DNA of 62,000 bases from Adiantum capillus-veneris. Taxonomy: Eukaryota; Streptophyta; Polypodiopsida; Polypodiales; Pteridaceae. The notes below the pieces were generated by a model. That model was given only the letters and a program-made list of their open reading frames with translations. It ran no database searches and was not told the origin of the DNA. Position numbers and translations under genes: made by a program. Shown here piece by piece: positions 40,501-53,791 of this stretch (position 1 is its first letter; each line of letters opens with the position of its first letter). Location: positions 53,155,905 through 53,217,904 of the forward strand of contig CM043962.1 in the NCBI GenBank assembly GCA_014529385.2. Direction: 5' to 3'.

Positions 40501-42009
40501 TGTAGTGGAAATTGATAACAGAGTGAGCATTTCATTAAGACCAAGTTCCTAATGAGCATAGAGAGAGTACTTAATTTGAGAAAGCAACATAGCAATTTAC
40601 ACCTAGCTAGTTTAGCATAGACAATACTTGAAACGAGAGAGAAATAGAACAATTGACAACAATTGAGGACCAGATTTACATGGAGCCGGTCCCCCCTCCA
40701 TAAACTCTTTGTATTAAGCTTCTCCCATCAAAGAAGACTTGTGTACATTATAATTCTTGTGTTCCTTGATAAAAAGTGTTGGTGCAATGAATATGGAAGC
40801 TTCATGCACCAAATTATTCTTGAAAAACACACATGGTGTCCCTAGCCTCAGTCCCAAGACCTCACACACCTTCAAAGATGGTGAGAGCTAGTAGGCAATG
40901 AGGATGATTCAGAGGAAGAAGATGTTTCTTAGGAGAAATAAGCACATAATCACTCTAATAGCATAGCTTAGCTTAGTAATTATCATGGTAGAGGAGATGA
41001 GCATTTCATTGAAGCTTGTCTCTTGGTTGGATTTGCGTTCCAAAGCCATGAGTTATTGGTGTAGGCCTCTACTGCTCAATGCTTGGAGAAGGAGATGGAG
41101 TTCTTCTTGCACACATAAGTTGTGTGTGTGTGTGTGTGTAGCAATGTGTTATACAAAAATTCAGCCCTCTCTCTCTTCTTGGTCGACCCCTCTTGCTAAT
41201 TACTCTCCTTGGCTTCCCATTGGCCCTTGCAAAGCTTAGCCAATCACAAATTAGAAGCATAATTAATAGCCTTGTGAAATGTGTCCTCCTTTCCCCTTTT
41301 GTGAGAGATTTAGGTAATTAAATAATTTATTAAAACTCTCATTGGAACTTTTAGTCTTCTGGCCAAAAGGAATCAAGCAAGCCATTGGGCTGCTAGATGC
41401 TCATTGGACCCCTTGGTAGATTGTCCAATAGTCTTCTGGGGAGCTTAATTTCCATTAGTTCTTTTATCAAGAATTTTTAAATTGATTAGAATAACTTTAA
41501 TCTAGCCTAATTCTCATTGGTCCACCTCTATGGCCATCCAATATGATTTGAGGGAAGATTGGGGGCATCTGGGCTAGGAGTCTGCCATGTGTCCAATATT
41601 CCCTTTGGGGGAAGCTTTGGAGTATGTGTGTGTTTCTCTCTCCTCTCCTAACCTTAGGGCTCCCCCCCTCCTTGATAGGGATGTGGGAATACTTTTGAGT
41701 CTTCCCATCACCATCCAATTTTCCTAGCTTTGACTATTTGGACTTTTTGATTAAAATGTTGGAACCTTAGCCTATGGATGTCTTAATGGATCTGAACCTT
41801 AGGTCTTTTAAGCTCCAGTGATGCACATTGATCTTTTGCAGACTGGCCCCCTTTGGATCCCTATTTTCTCTCCTTTGGATCCCTGCAGAGACCGGTCTGG
41901 TAGCCTTACCAGTATTCTAGCTTTTACTCCCCTGGTACTTCCCCATATTAAATGATCAGTTTAACATGCCAAAATCATTTGGAAGAATTAGATATTAGTT
42001 TTTATGACA
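40501..42009 (-). repeat. Gypsy-3 3' LTR (1509 bp)
   Basis: Begins TGTAGTGGAAATTG and ends GTTTTTATGACA on the plus strand, parallel to the Gypsy-1 LTR. It shares the block TTGAGGACCAGATTTA..GGAGCCGGTCCCCC (about 40663-40695). A short (GT)n lies at 41117-41139. Clearly more diverged than the Gypsy-1/2 LTRs. Confidence 0.82.
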
Positions 42010-42027
42010 TTACTTCTCTCTTGAAAT

Positions 42028-42047
42028 CATAGTCTTCCTCGACTATG
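42028..42047 (-). promoter_or_regulatory. Conserved stem-loop, Gypsy-3 copy
   Basis: CATAGTCT/CGACTATG around TCCT; the loop-closing pair is lost, other pairs kept. Confidence 0.55.
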
Positions 42048-42223
42048 AGGTAGAGAAGATAAATCCTAATCAGTAGTCCGTTGGCTAGCCGGTAGAGGAT
42101 CCTTATTTTACCCTACGATACCGTTTTAGAATGGATGACTAGTCCATTTGGTGCTTGAGAGCATTAGCTGCCACTAGCATGTCTACACATTAGTCCATAT
42201 CAATCTTCCATAGTAGAGTGACA

Positions 42224-42829
42224 AATCTCTACTTTCTCATTAGTCTACTTCTTCTCTAGTCCATTATGCCATGAAGTAGTTTCACCTTTCTCATTATTCT
42301 AGATTTGAGTGTGTGTGATGACTTCTTACTTATTAACCACTCCTATCCTTCTATGAGCATTCGATTTGCGATTTAAAATCTCTTATTATTTTGATTAAGT
42401 TGGCTCTTAATCTTGTAATTAGTGTATGTGCCCTATTGTTTTCTTGTGTGTGGATGGGTGTTATGAAACTCTAGCACCATTCACCTTGTATGTGTAGCTT
42501 TTGATGAAGTGACTTGATTGTCACATGGTGATTGGAGAGGCCAACATCAATGCAATTAGTGTGTGCTTATCATCAGTGTGCTTAGAGATTCAAGCTAGTG
42601 TATGGTAAGTCGGACTTCGGCGGGCTTAATGTGTGTAGGTGATGCTTGATTGATGATGTGATTAGAGTTAGTGATTAATGAATAATCTGTATTGCATTGG
42701 ATGAGCATACTCTTGAATCCTCTCATTTGATACATTTAATGCTCGGGCTTCCATGCTCTAGCCGGGTTGCTAATCCTAGGATTGATAATTTTGTTGGTCT
42801 TGGGTTGATTAGGCTATGTTACGATTGCT
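42224..42829 (+). repeat. 600-bp direct repeat, left copy
   Basis: Strongly similar along its length to 50177-50776, starting AATCTCTACTTT and ending GGCTATGTTACGATTGC. Shared landmarks include CATGAAGTAGTTTCACC, ATTAGTGTATGTGCCCTAT and GAGAGGCCAACA. Possibly an LTR, but TG/CA ends and a primer site are missing. Confidence 0.8.
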
Positions 42830-42939
42830 ATGTTGATTAGGCTATCTTGACCATTGAGTAGGCACACACACCCAAATTTGACCATCAATTTCATTCCAAG
42901 TGAATCAAACTAGGTGAAAAGTGTAGGTCAATTGATTTA

Positions 42940-44010
42940 CACACCTAAATTTTTTGTGTCAAGATAATGCTTAATTCTCATCAAGAATTCATGTGTGTGC
43001 ATAAAAATCATTGTGTGTGTAATGCACCAAAGAGGAAAAAGACTGCCCAAAAAATTCAAGTGTGTGTGCACCTAATCTTGAGTGTGTGTATGCATAGAAG
43101 TTGATGGAATTGATGGGATATGAGTAGGCAATCATGTAATTGATGTGTATGTTAGGCTAATTCAATCATTGGATAAACCTAAATGCCAAAAAATTGGGCA
43201 AAATTTGAGTGTGTGTGCGCATGCAAAACCACTTGATTTTCAATTATTGATAGTCAATTGGGGCACCCCAAATGGTTTTTTATCATGGAATATTCATGAA
43301 AAGTGTGTGCAATCATTAGGAGTGAACCTAAATGCATTGCCAATTGAGCCAAATTTGATCTCTTGTGCTTAATTTTTGAGTGTGTGCATTGCTTGATTGG
43401 GTAAAAATAGTGCTGATTTTTTTAGAAATTAAGCATGCATGCATTCACTTATGCTTGATTGAGTTTGCAATTTGAGCATTACAATGTGAAATTGATGGAA
43501 TAGTTGCATAAAATGTTGGCCTAAATTTGGGTGTGTGTGCCTACTCAATGGCATGTGCATGTGCAATCCAATGGGTGAATGAATAATTGGTATTTTTTAC
43601 CAATTATGATGATTAATTTTGCCAAATAGTTAATGATATGCACCACAAAAGTGGCTTGACGATTGAGATAGTTCACTCAATTGGTACTCAATTGTGTAGT
43701 TTTTTAGTGTATTGCCATGCTAATAATGAATCAATTTGATGAACATGGAAAAAATGTACTAACGTGTGTGCCTATGCAATGGCATTATCTATCCAAATTG
43801 GAATGAATGATTGGTGTTGTGATCACTAATCATAATGATTGAATAGACCTAAACATTTGTGTGTGTCAAATCAATTGAGATGAATGACTCAATTGCACAT
43901 AATTGGGGATGATTTAATGCTCTACCGTTGCATTGTAGCAAAATTGATTGGAATTTTATTGAATGTGTGCTTATGTATTGATATAATCGAATGTGTGTGG
44001 CTATGCAAAC
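42940..44010 (+). repeat. Degenerate array with recurrent GTGTGTG(C) motif
   Basis: At least ten occurrences of GAGTGTGTG, GTGTGTGCC or close variants, every 50-150 bp. Two longer diverged units begin GTGTGTGCCTACTCAATGGC (about 43530) and GTGTGCCTATGCAATGGC (about 43765), both followed by GAATGAAT.ATTGGT. Confidence 0.5.
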
Positions 44011-46613
44011 CATAAATGAAAATCCTAATTGGGTTTGAATGATTTGGATTGGAGATGAGCAATGATTAAAAAACGGGTTTGAATTGATCAATGTTTTGTG
44101 CCAATTTGGTCTGCATAATTGTGGATATCAATATGAGCCAGTGAGTTGCGATGATTGATAATTGGGTTGAAAATAGCCAATAAAGATTAGATTGCTCATT
44201 TTGTGCGTATGCAATTTTCAATTGATGGATTTGAGATTAACAATTGTGCATGGTATTTTTTCAATCCAAAGTGTGCATTGAAATGGATTTCTGATATTTT
44301 TTGACTTAAGGCATCCTCATTTTCTATCATGTAGTTTTGTCCGTGAACTTTGGTACCATAGTGTCCCTCCCACACATGATCTCTCATCTCTCCCTCGATT
44401 CTAAAAAGCCCCAAGAATTTTGCCACAACAGCTATTCTCAAGCTCAAACACATATTATCGCCCTTAAGTCATCACGAGAACATCCTCTAGGCAAGAGATA
44501 TTCAAAGAATGGTTTTAACAAAAAATAATATTAAAATTAAAATTGTTTCTTGGGTTTGTCTGCTAGCCCATACTAGCCCACACACACGTTGGCCTTGCCA
44601 TTTGAGTCACCTGGCCCCGCCATCTACGTCGAGTCTCACTCGCACCTCTTGGCTTCTTTTGCCTGTTGAGTTGTGCATCACTTTCTGCATTAAAACACAC
44701 ACATGACATCTCTTGCAGCTCCTATATCAATGGACCCTTCTCGCCGCCTGGTTCGCACACACACACACACATGTACATTTGGAATGACGTGGCCCGTCAG
44801 TGTCTACTCTTCCCCATTTAAGTCTGCAAAATCACGAGCCGCATGCAACCTGACTCGGCTCAACCAAGCCCCACTTGCCCGCTTCACTCCTGTTCTCCTG
44901 CTTTAACCACACCCACATGTTGGGACCTGCATGAGTCGGGAGCAGCATGATCCTCCGGTTTATTCTCAGGCTCCAGTTGCTCACATCCAGGATCACAATT
45001 TAAGCCACACACTCTCAACTTGTCTCTGACTCTTCGAGACTAAAATCCTTTTGGAATATTGTGGTTGGTGAGACCTAGTAAAACTGTTTTTCAAATGTTC
45101 GGGATATTGTACTTTGTGTTGCAGATAACCTATGACATATGGGTAGATTACAACTGACATATGGTTTCTTAGTGTATTTGACAGGTTTTTAAACATCGAT
45201 AAAACTGTGTGACATAACTTGATGAATAAGAGTGATATCTTTGGGTGAATAATTTGACATTGTTACTTTCTGGTCTTGGTTATAATAAATGGTAATCAAA
45301 ATGGTTTGCCTTGACATTCAACGAATGATTGATACATGGAATACTTGTTATTTGTGTTGTCGAAGCTTTAAAACTCTTATGGAGGGGCTCTTTGTGAGAT
45401 GGCATATACTGATTTTTTGAAAAATTGCCTGGTATACGATCAAGACTCTATCCAAGTTTGGTTAGATTGCTCTAGTAGCCTGCTTTCATTGGGTTGTGCA
45501 ACTAATGGTTCTATTTCTCATTAATAAGCATTAGCATAATGAACATAAATAGTCTGCTGAAATTGGTTGAACATGAACATTTGGATCTCCTTGAATTTGC
45601 AGTCTTTAAAGAAGATTTCTGGTCTGTAATCATACAAAAAAATGTTTGACATTTAAAGTGGAAGTTACAACTCGAAGCTGGTGAATCATGAAGTTTTTTG
45701 CCATGGTATGAGACAAAGGAGTAACATCTATGTTGTTGAATGCCTTAAAGCTCCCATGAGGGTCTCCTTGGAGATGGTGATTGCTGAAATTTTTGAAAAT
45801 CATTAAGAATGCAAACGAGATGCTGTCCAATTTTTGGTAGAATTGCTTCTATTGTTAATAATTTGTAAGACAAATGTTGAAAGTAAGCTTCTTGAAACTC
45901 TGAGACTGACAGGGATTGGAGATATATTCAGGTTTTATGTAATTCATAAAGTTTCAAATTGTTTTCATAATCATGAGTATAAAATATTACTTGTTGCTAT
46001 GGGATGCATAACATCTAGTAGGCCGTAAACACACTCTTAAATGATGAACCCCTTGTTTTTGGCATACAAACACATAGATAGGTACCTACGGAGAATTAGG
46101 TCAATTTTTGTATCATGCATGGTAGTAGATACTAGCACTATTTTGAGTCTACTCGGTGAATAATGGGATACACATGACTCTACACTCAGAGGTTACATTA
46201 CTTATATTCTTAACTTAACAATCAATCCTAAGGGTAAGCTATAAACTAGCTCTACAGGTCTGACATGGATGACAACTGGATCCAGTGTCGACACCTGCAA
46301 AACGCGCAAACATAGCCAGTTCTAACTGAGTGTTTTTGTATGGATGCAACTAACAGCTGGATCCTTCTCCATGTAGATGTAGTGGAAGCTCTTCCCAAAG
46401 GGTGGACACACAGAGATACAAATTAAGATATCGATTTGTAATGATCAAAGATCAATTTTTTGATCTAAATGACATTATTATCCATTAGATGCAGAATGTT
46501 GTACTGCTGTATATGAAATGTTTGACATCTTGTTTTGAAATATTGTTATTTATTATATTATGTAATACAATTGTTTAAGTATGGTTCAATTATGAAGGGA
46601 TTTTCATACTTAA

Positions 46614-46723
<110 letters not shown>

Positions 46724-49674
46724 GCACTTTCTCTCATAATTCACGTCGTGGTTTTTCTTGCACACACAAATTGTCGCAGACTTGCTGAAATCAAGGAAAA
46801 AACATTAAAAATAATAATATTAAAAAAAAACATTGGAGGCTCTTTTTAGACAGCATTCCCACCTTTCTCTCCATCAAAAGAAAGGCCGAGAATCTACCAT
46901 CCGCTTGCAAAGTTTTGAGCTTTGAAAAGGAGCACTTGTTTTAACCTAGAGAGTTGTGCTTCATGAAAAAATTATGGAAGCACATTATCGAATGCTTACT
47001 ATGTGCTTGTTGAGGTTTAATTTGTAAAAGACGAGCTCGCAAAAATGACAAAATTCTTTACATTGGGTATTCTCTCCCTCCGGCTTGCTCGGCTAATGAG
47101 AGCATAAGAAATCAAATTTGTGCATTTTCATTGTAATATTTTCTCTTGGAATGCATAAACATTGCAAGAATTGTGCTAGTCATTATCGTGCTTGGATATT
47201 TTTTTTTTCTAAACGTAAAAAATCGAGCATGATTTTGAAGGTTAAGTGATAATGCATCTCCAAATTTGGCTATCAAAACCCAAACATCATGGTTTGCAAA
47301 ATCTCAAGTGCGTTATTTCTTACTCTAGGTTGCCATATATTCCATTTGTGTAAATAATGTGAGCATCGGTCGTGTGCTTTGATCCTATGTAGTTTCTATG
47401 CACAAATGACCATATTGCACTAATGGTTGGCTTGTGCAAAACATGGTTCAGTGCTCGGCTTGATTAAAGTTTTCATTGCACTAAATGGCAAGTTCTTTTT
47501 GAAATGCATATGAGCTTCATGTAAGAGTTTTACTAGATGATGAGTTGTGCTTGTGTTTGGTTGGGATTTTATGCTTAAACTTAGCATTTCTTTTGCATTT
47601 TAGTGCCTGATTTCAATGTAAAGTCATTACATAGCACTAAATTGGGCTTCTTCGAATGACCATGGGAGAGCAATAAAATTTCAAGCTTGTGATTGATTGT
47701 GAATTCCTTGAGTGCTTGAGTTGAATTTCCAAATTCTTAAGAGCATTAATGATTGGGCCTCTTTTGAAGGGTTGCGGACAAGCATGTGATTTCATTGATC
47801 CAAGAAGGGGTCATCATTACAATATATTGCAAAATGTAGCTAGTTAGAGCCATTCCAAATCTTTGGATTAAAAGTGGTATACATGCTAGCTCCTCATAGC
47901 TTGGTCTAAATGCAAATATTTTCATTTGAGCTAGCATTTACCCAACTTCTTTGAGAGCTTTCAAGTACAAAATTTGGCTATTAAGAGACGTTTACTTTCA
48001 TTTCATCAAAAGTTGCAGTCATCTCTAGCTCATAGCTTGTTCTAAAATTATAAAATATCATGTGAGCTAGTTGTTAGCCAACTTTTTGGAGGGCTTCAAA
48101 TTCTAAAATTTGGCTTTCAAGAGCCGTTCACTTCATTTCATCAAAATTGTATTATTTTTAGCTCATGGTTTACTTTAAATCTTCACGTTCATTTGAGCTA
48201 GAAACTAATCAACTTTTGAACATGCATGAGAAGGCTTTAAACTGCAAAATTTTCTGATGTAGAAGCATTAACTCTCTCATTGTTGTTGTGTATGCATAAA
48301 TTTGCTATGAAAGAGCATCATGTGCATAACCAAAGACACTTTTTTCCCTTGGGTTTTTTCTCTTTGGCAAATTCGGGTATGCAAGACCCTAGCTTTAGGT
48401 TTTCTTTATTGTTTTCTATGTGCTTTTGGATTTCAATTAAAGGCCTTTGGAGCTTGTGTTTACACTTAACTTCAATCAGCTTGGATTGTAAATAAAAAGA
48501 TCAAGAGACTTCTCTATTAAGTGGATGATTGCTCAAGGATGCACAAAGAGCATGAATAGGTGAAATCCTTCCATGATATTGCTCTTTTGTTTATCTCTCC
48601 ATTCTCTGTGATTGGCTTAAGTAATATTTGCTTCTAAGCTATGGTCCTTTCATGTTCAAAATCTAGGAATACTAAAGTTTCAACACTTTCTTTGGGAATA
48701 TTAACTCATTAAAATTTAGGTTTTATGTGTGCTAATTGTAGGTAATTGGTCTTGACCTTAGGTTAATGTAGTCTCATTTCTCATTAGTCCTAGACTCTTA
48801 GTGATAATCTTAATACTCCATTCACTTTTAACATGACATAGGACTATGATTAGGCTTTAATCCTTAGTCCAATTTCCATAAACATCTCATGTTGGAAGCA
48901 ATAAAAAAGTGCTAAAACATGAAATAATGAAGCAAAAAAGTGTCAAGAAAAAGTAGCAAAAATGCTACTAGCCACATGAAAATAAAATTTTTATGTTATG
49001 TTGTGTCTTGTGAGGCATAGCGCCTTATTGGCACTTGGAAAGCAAGGGGCATCACCTTGGCTCGCTTGGTCAGGTAGGCTAGTAGGATTTTGGAACACCT
49101 TCTTGAGGTTCAAGGAGCCCAGAGTCATACCTAGAATTGCTTGGGGTGGTAGCCTTGTATTGTGCTTTTTTTTTTTCTATGAATGACAAAAACAAAACTT
49201 CCATGAGATTCAAAAAGCTATGACAATGTACTAATAGATTAAGGGCTTTTTTATAGCCCGTAGATATGATAGACTTGAATGCCTTATTGAGATTAGTCAT
49301 CTAGTTTTTAGGCTAGTAGGTTTATGACCTTGCATTAGCCTAGGGTCATAATTGATTGCTTGTGTTTCATGCATAAAACTAAAATTTCAAGTGGTTTAAT
49401 CTTCATGATAGTTTGAGTTTTTTTTGCTTTATGTTGTTTAGTTTTTGACTATGATTCACCTATCTTTTAGAAGAAAAAAAATTCACTTTGCATGATTGTT
49501 CATCGTACTTCATGTTTTTTTATCCTTGTTGGCCTTTGATGCTCATTACTTGTTCTTATGTTTTGCAGCTCAACCTTTCTTCCATGGACTTTCTTTCTAC
49601 CATGTCCCGTGTTTTGCTTCAACGGCACACAAGGACGTGCGCCAAATTAGGAAGGGGGGAATGTTAGCAGTGGC

Positions 49675-50005
49675 TACCAGAGGCTACATCGATTATGCAT
49701 CAAGAAAGAGATATGCTATGGTTGTGTATAATATTTCCTATCCACATTTGTATAAGGTCTTGGGCTCAGTGGGAGTTCCAAAGTTTATTCTAGCTAGAGG
49801 ACTCAAACTTAAACCCATAGTAGAAGGGATTGTGGTGAAAGCCTGCAGCTAGCAGAGGCTACATTGATTATGCATCAAGCGAGAGATATGCTATGGTTGT
49901 GCATAATATTTCCTATCCCCATTTGTATGAGGTCCTGGGCTCATTGGGAGTTCCAAAGTTGTATATTAACTTAAACCCATAGTAGAAGGGATTGTGCAAG
50001 GAGGC
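49675..50005 (+). repeat. Tandem duplication, period about 170 bp
   Basis: Both units contain AGGCTACAT.GATTATGCATC, AGAGATATGCTATGGTTGTG, CTTGGGCTCA or CCTGGGCTCA and AACTTAAACCCATAGTAGAAG. The second unit is shortened by a small deletion. An ORF across the first unit has no recognisable domain. Confidence 0.85.
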
Positions 50006-50045
50006 TTCATTCTTGAGTATCCACTCTTGAGGATCCACTTTTGAG

Positions 50046-50047
<2 letters not shown>

Positions 50048-50082
<35 letters not shown>
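50048..50082. repeat. (CT)n microsatellite
   Basis: About 17 CT units. Confidence 0.95.
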
Positions 50083-50085
<3 letters not shown>

Positions 50086-50176
50086 TTCACTCTATGGATG
50101 GCCTAGCCTTGAGCTTAATGCCCATGCTTAAAAGTCTAGTGCTAATCCATTTTAATTAGAGAAGCATTCTTAATCT

Positions 50177-50776
50177 AATCTCTACTTTTTTCATTAGTAT
50201 ACTTCTTCTCTATTCCATTATGTCATGAAGTAGTTTCACCTTTCTCATTATTCTAAATTTGAGTATGCGCGATGACTTCTTGCTATTAACCACTCCTATC
50301 TTCTATAAGCACTCAATTTGTGATATTTAACATCTCTAATTAGGTTGATTAAGTTGGTTCTTAATCTTGTAATTAGTGTATGTGCCCTATCATTCGCTTG
50401 TGTGTGGATAGGTTTTATGAAACTCTAGCACCATTCACCTTGTGTGTGTAGCTTTTGATGAACTGATTTGATTGGCATGTGGTGATTGGAGAGGCCAACA
50501 CCAATGCAATTAGTGTGCACTTATCATTAGTGTGCTTTGGGATTCTAGTCTATGGTAAGTTGGACTTGGTGGACTTAATGTGTGTAGGTGATGCTTGATT
50601 GATGATGTGATTAGAGTTAATGATTAATGACTAATCTCTAATGCATTGGATGAGAATGCTCTTGAATCCTCTCATTCAATACATCCGATGCTCGTGCTTC
50701 CATGCCCTAGCCGGCTTGTCGATCCTAGGATTGATAATTTTGTTGGTCTTGGTTTGATTAGGCTATGCTACAATTG
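50177..50776 (+). repeat. 600-bp direct repeat, right copy
   Basis: Partner of 42224-42829 (see there). It is followed at about 50785 by Gypsy-3 integrase coding, so this copy marks the right edge of the inserted block. Confidence 0.8.
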
Positions 50777-50784
50777 CCCCCAAC

Positions 50785-51453
50785 AAGTAGGTTGACGTGG
50801 AAAGCATTGTGTATGAGCCAATGGTTGGGCAACTTGAGTTGATAGATCGTCTCATTGATTTGCCTAAGAATCTGAAAGGGGCCATAATAAATTTTTGCTA
50901 ATTTAGCATAGTACTTTTGGTGTCCCATAGGATTATTGCCCGTTGTGTGCCTTAATCGAGCCTTAGGAAATTTATGAAAGACCCAATAATTTTGTTTAAA
51001 AGCTAGAGCTCTTTTGTGCTTAGAGATGGAAATAACATCCTTAATCTTTTGGAAAGGTTCTTGTAGGTCTCGGCTATATTCATCTGTAGCGAATGTACCT
51101 TTAGTAGATGGAGAATTTTTGATCTTTCATCCATTACCTCAAAAGGTGATTTTCCCATGGAAGTATGTATAGTGTTATTGTAAGCATACTCCACTAAAGG
51201 TAAGTACTTCTCCCATTGGGACTTTTACTTATGTAACAAAAGCTTTTAGTAGATCAAGAATTGTTAGGTTAGCTATTGCACTTTGGCCATCCGTTTGTGG
51301 GTGATAGGCCGAAGAGAAGTTTAGCCTTGTACCTAAATTCTTAAGGAGACCCTTCCAAAATTACTGGTCATTCTAGGGTCTCTATCCGACACTATGGACA
51401 TTGGAAAGTCGTGGTACTTGAAGATTTGTGATATAAAGAGGGTTGCCATTTGA
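50785..51453 (-). pseudogene. Gypsy-3 integrase C-terminal half
   Basis: Aligns by eye with Gypsy-1 13050-13760. 51003-51194 reads MEYAYNNTIHTSMGKSPFEV. Elsewhere the plus strand shows the complement of GHQKYYAKLAK-like and AYHPQTDGQSE-like coding with small indels. It ends abruptly in the middle of the integrase core at 51453. Confidence 0.78.
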
Positions 51454-51746
51454 TGGAGATGAAGCGCACTCTTCTATTGCACAAATGAGAGAATCAATGA
51501 ATTTTAGGTTTAGTTGAATTTTATATGAGCTCGTCCCATTCACGCTTGGGCGCCCATGCTTAGCCAACTAATCCCTTGAATGTTCCAGTTAGAGTGCGCC
51601 TCTCATCGGCAATCACTCTTACCCTTTTACTATTGGACCGACAAGCCCGGTACTTGACTCTACCAAATAAATAATACAATGTCCGTCGTAGGTTACAACG
51701 TCCGTCTCGTAGGTGATAGGGTGTCCGTGAGCCGTGAGGGTTAACA
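51454..51746 (-). repeat. GagPro-A 3' LTR, truncated
   Basis: Matches 60235-60527 closely, ending GAGGGTTAACA. The remaining roughly 325 bp of the LTR is missing; Gypsy-3 integrase sequence abuts directly. Confidence 0.88.
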
Positions 51747-51760
51747 TGCCCCCCTTCCTG
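51747..51760 (-). promoter_or_regulatory. GagPro-A polypurine tract
   Basis: Minus-strand AGGAAGGGGGGCA immediately before the LTR start TGTTAACC. Confidence 0.85.
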
Positions 51761-53121
51761 ATGTAGATTCCGTCCTCGGAAGCTATTGAGTTGAAGCTCG
51801 TTCGTCGAGGTGGAAGAGCATTTGAGATGAATGTCCTTAGCCTTCTTCAGTCACTGCAAAATCAAACAACATTGGCACAGTAATTGCATTCTCATAAGCG
51901 ATTAAAAAGCATATGCAGTTTTAGGCAGACAAATTGATTGGTAACAGAATTTTAAACAATTTGTCAGCAATAAATATTAAATTGCAATATAATCAAATGC
52001 ATAAACAGATGTAAAGGTAAAAAATTAAACAAGTATGGGGTCACTAATTTAACAGTCGAAAGGCACTAGAGATGGACTATTAATACCATGGGTAAGCTTC
52101 TTAATTTTCTCTGGTCAATTAAGTTGTTTAATCGCGAGAGCCAAGTATTTTATGTTCGAGGGCTGACTAGAGGCTATACCCAGAAGACCTTGTAGTTAAG
52201 CTACGATAAAAGGAATTTCTCATGAAATCATCGCCTGACTGATTATCTTTTCTTTGACCCCCCAAAGTCTTTTCACAGTGATTCAATTTTGATGTGTGTG
52301 CTTATTTTGTATGCCTTGGGTTTTTTGATTTTCAAGGAAAAGCGCCCACACTGGGAACCTCTAGGGCTCTAGTACCATAGGCGATACATGTGAGTGAAGT
52401 ACCCAATCAAGCTGAGATTTCTCTTTCAGCTTAAGATATTACAATGTGGCACTTTGATTTTTTGTTTGTTCATTTTCAACATTTTAATTTTGTAACTTTA
52501 AGGGGTCATATAACACTGATACACCTCCCCAGGCTCATCGCACAGGTAAACTCCCTTTATAATACTTAAGCTAAAGGTCAATAGGGACTAAGCCCACTAG
52601 AAAGCCCTAGTACATTTCACACAATGCTTCCTAAATCGGATTAAGAACCTAAGTAACCATTGATTATTTGGAAGGCATTCCCCATGGTATTAAGAGAAGA
52701 TCTCTCACACCTAACTTGGTCAAACTAGCTTAGTTGGACTACTTGATTTTTAAATCTAGACAAGTGATTATGACAAAAAATTCATTTAATTTGATGTTTG
52801 GTACTAAGAAAATGCGCTGAATATTATGCTACCAATCACAATCAAAGCAGACAAACATGGATGCAAAAAGATAAGGGGCAATGCTAATGGACAAGAAACA
52901 CCTATTTGTGTCGATGGTCGCGCTTGATTTGAAGTGTGAATGAGAGAAAGATCCCATGAAGGTCCAAATCCTAACAACAACAACACGTTCCTGTACACAC
53001 TAAGAAACACAAAGAATACCTCTAGGAGGCACATCATTGGAAAAAGGTACCAACACTTATTGAACACAACAAAAAAAGCATAAGGAATCCTAACCTAATT
53101 ATTTGCACTCCCCCTAGAGAG
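51761..53121 (-). other. GagPro-A 3' non-coding region
   Basis: About 1.36 kb with no long ORF and no polymerase motif. AT-rich; may contain decayed coding or cis signals. Confidence 0.5.
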
Positions 53122-53511
53122 TCAAGGGAATAGGATATTGTAGAGATTGGGGGGAAACCCTAAGGCTAAAACCCTATCCTTGTCGTCGAGATAAACAAAG
53201 TCATCATCCATGAGACCATATGTACCATCCGTGTAGTCATGTAAATCTTCTTCTTCATCATAGGTACCCCTGTTTACTAAGAAGGTCACTAGACGACTAT
53301 AATCATCTTGGTCAAAAGGATAGGCTTGTGCAATGGGAGAAATGCTCTCTACTAAGTATGGATCAGTCATGGTCAAGAGACGTATCAGCCACTCTAACTC
53401 CTCAAAATTCCTCTCACATGCTAGCATACTTACCAAATCCCATTCACATGCAAGCACCGGAAAGACCATGTGAAACATTTGTGAAAAGTAACGAGGGTAC
53501 CTCTCACCCAA
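53122..53511 (-). CDS. Acidic ORF of unknown function downstream of the GagPro-A protease
   Basis: 129 codons, starting MGERYPRYFSQMF with further ATGs inside. The N-terminal half is hydrophobic/aromatic (FHMVFPVLACEWDLVSMLA), then a helical-looking ELEWLIRLLTM. The C-terminal half is strongly acidic (YDEEEDLHDY, then LMDDDFVYLDDKD) and ends ALGFPPNLYNILFP. No signal peptide or clear membrane segment. I do not recognise it. It sits where some plant gypsy elements carry extra or env-like ORFs. It is in a different frame from gag-pro. Being stop-free while gag has five stops may mean selection or chance. Confidence 0.4.
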   Translation of the reverse strand: MGERYPRYFSQMFHMVFPVLACEWDLVSMLACERNFEELEWLIRLLTMTDPYLVESISPIAQAYPFDQDDYSRLVTFLVNRGTYDEEEDLHDYTDGTYGLMDDDFVYLDDKDRVLALGFPPNLYNILFP

Positions 53512-53791
53512 GGCAGAAGTGGATGACTATAGCATACTATCCATATTTGTACACGCAAATAGATGATGGTTAGAGTGCAAATATTACAAGGGTCATGTTC
53601 TTGTGCATAATGTGTTTTTATGATTTTGTGTTATGGCTCTTGCTCTTTCACTTTTTTATCTTGTTTTTGTGAGTATAAGGCTTTATATATACATTCCCTA
53701 AGCTTGGAGATTAAGAGGTCAGGGAGAAAGGTTGAGAGGGAAGCAAGTGAATGATGGATGTCAACAAACACTCCCCCCTTCCTTGGGTAGA

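Noticed and set aside
44509-44906. ORFs in the GC-richer island at 44.5-45.0 kb
   Set aside because: Short, overlapping frames biased by CACA and CTC runs; no motif. Only the composition shift is noteworthy.
49496-49852. 118-codon plus-strand ORF
   Set aside because: Covers a tandem duplication unit in non-coding DNA, with no known domain and no conservation of frame in the second unit.
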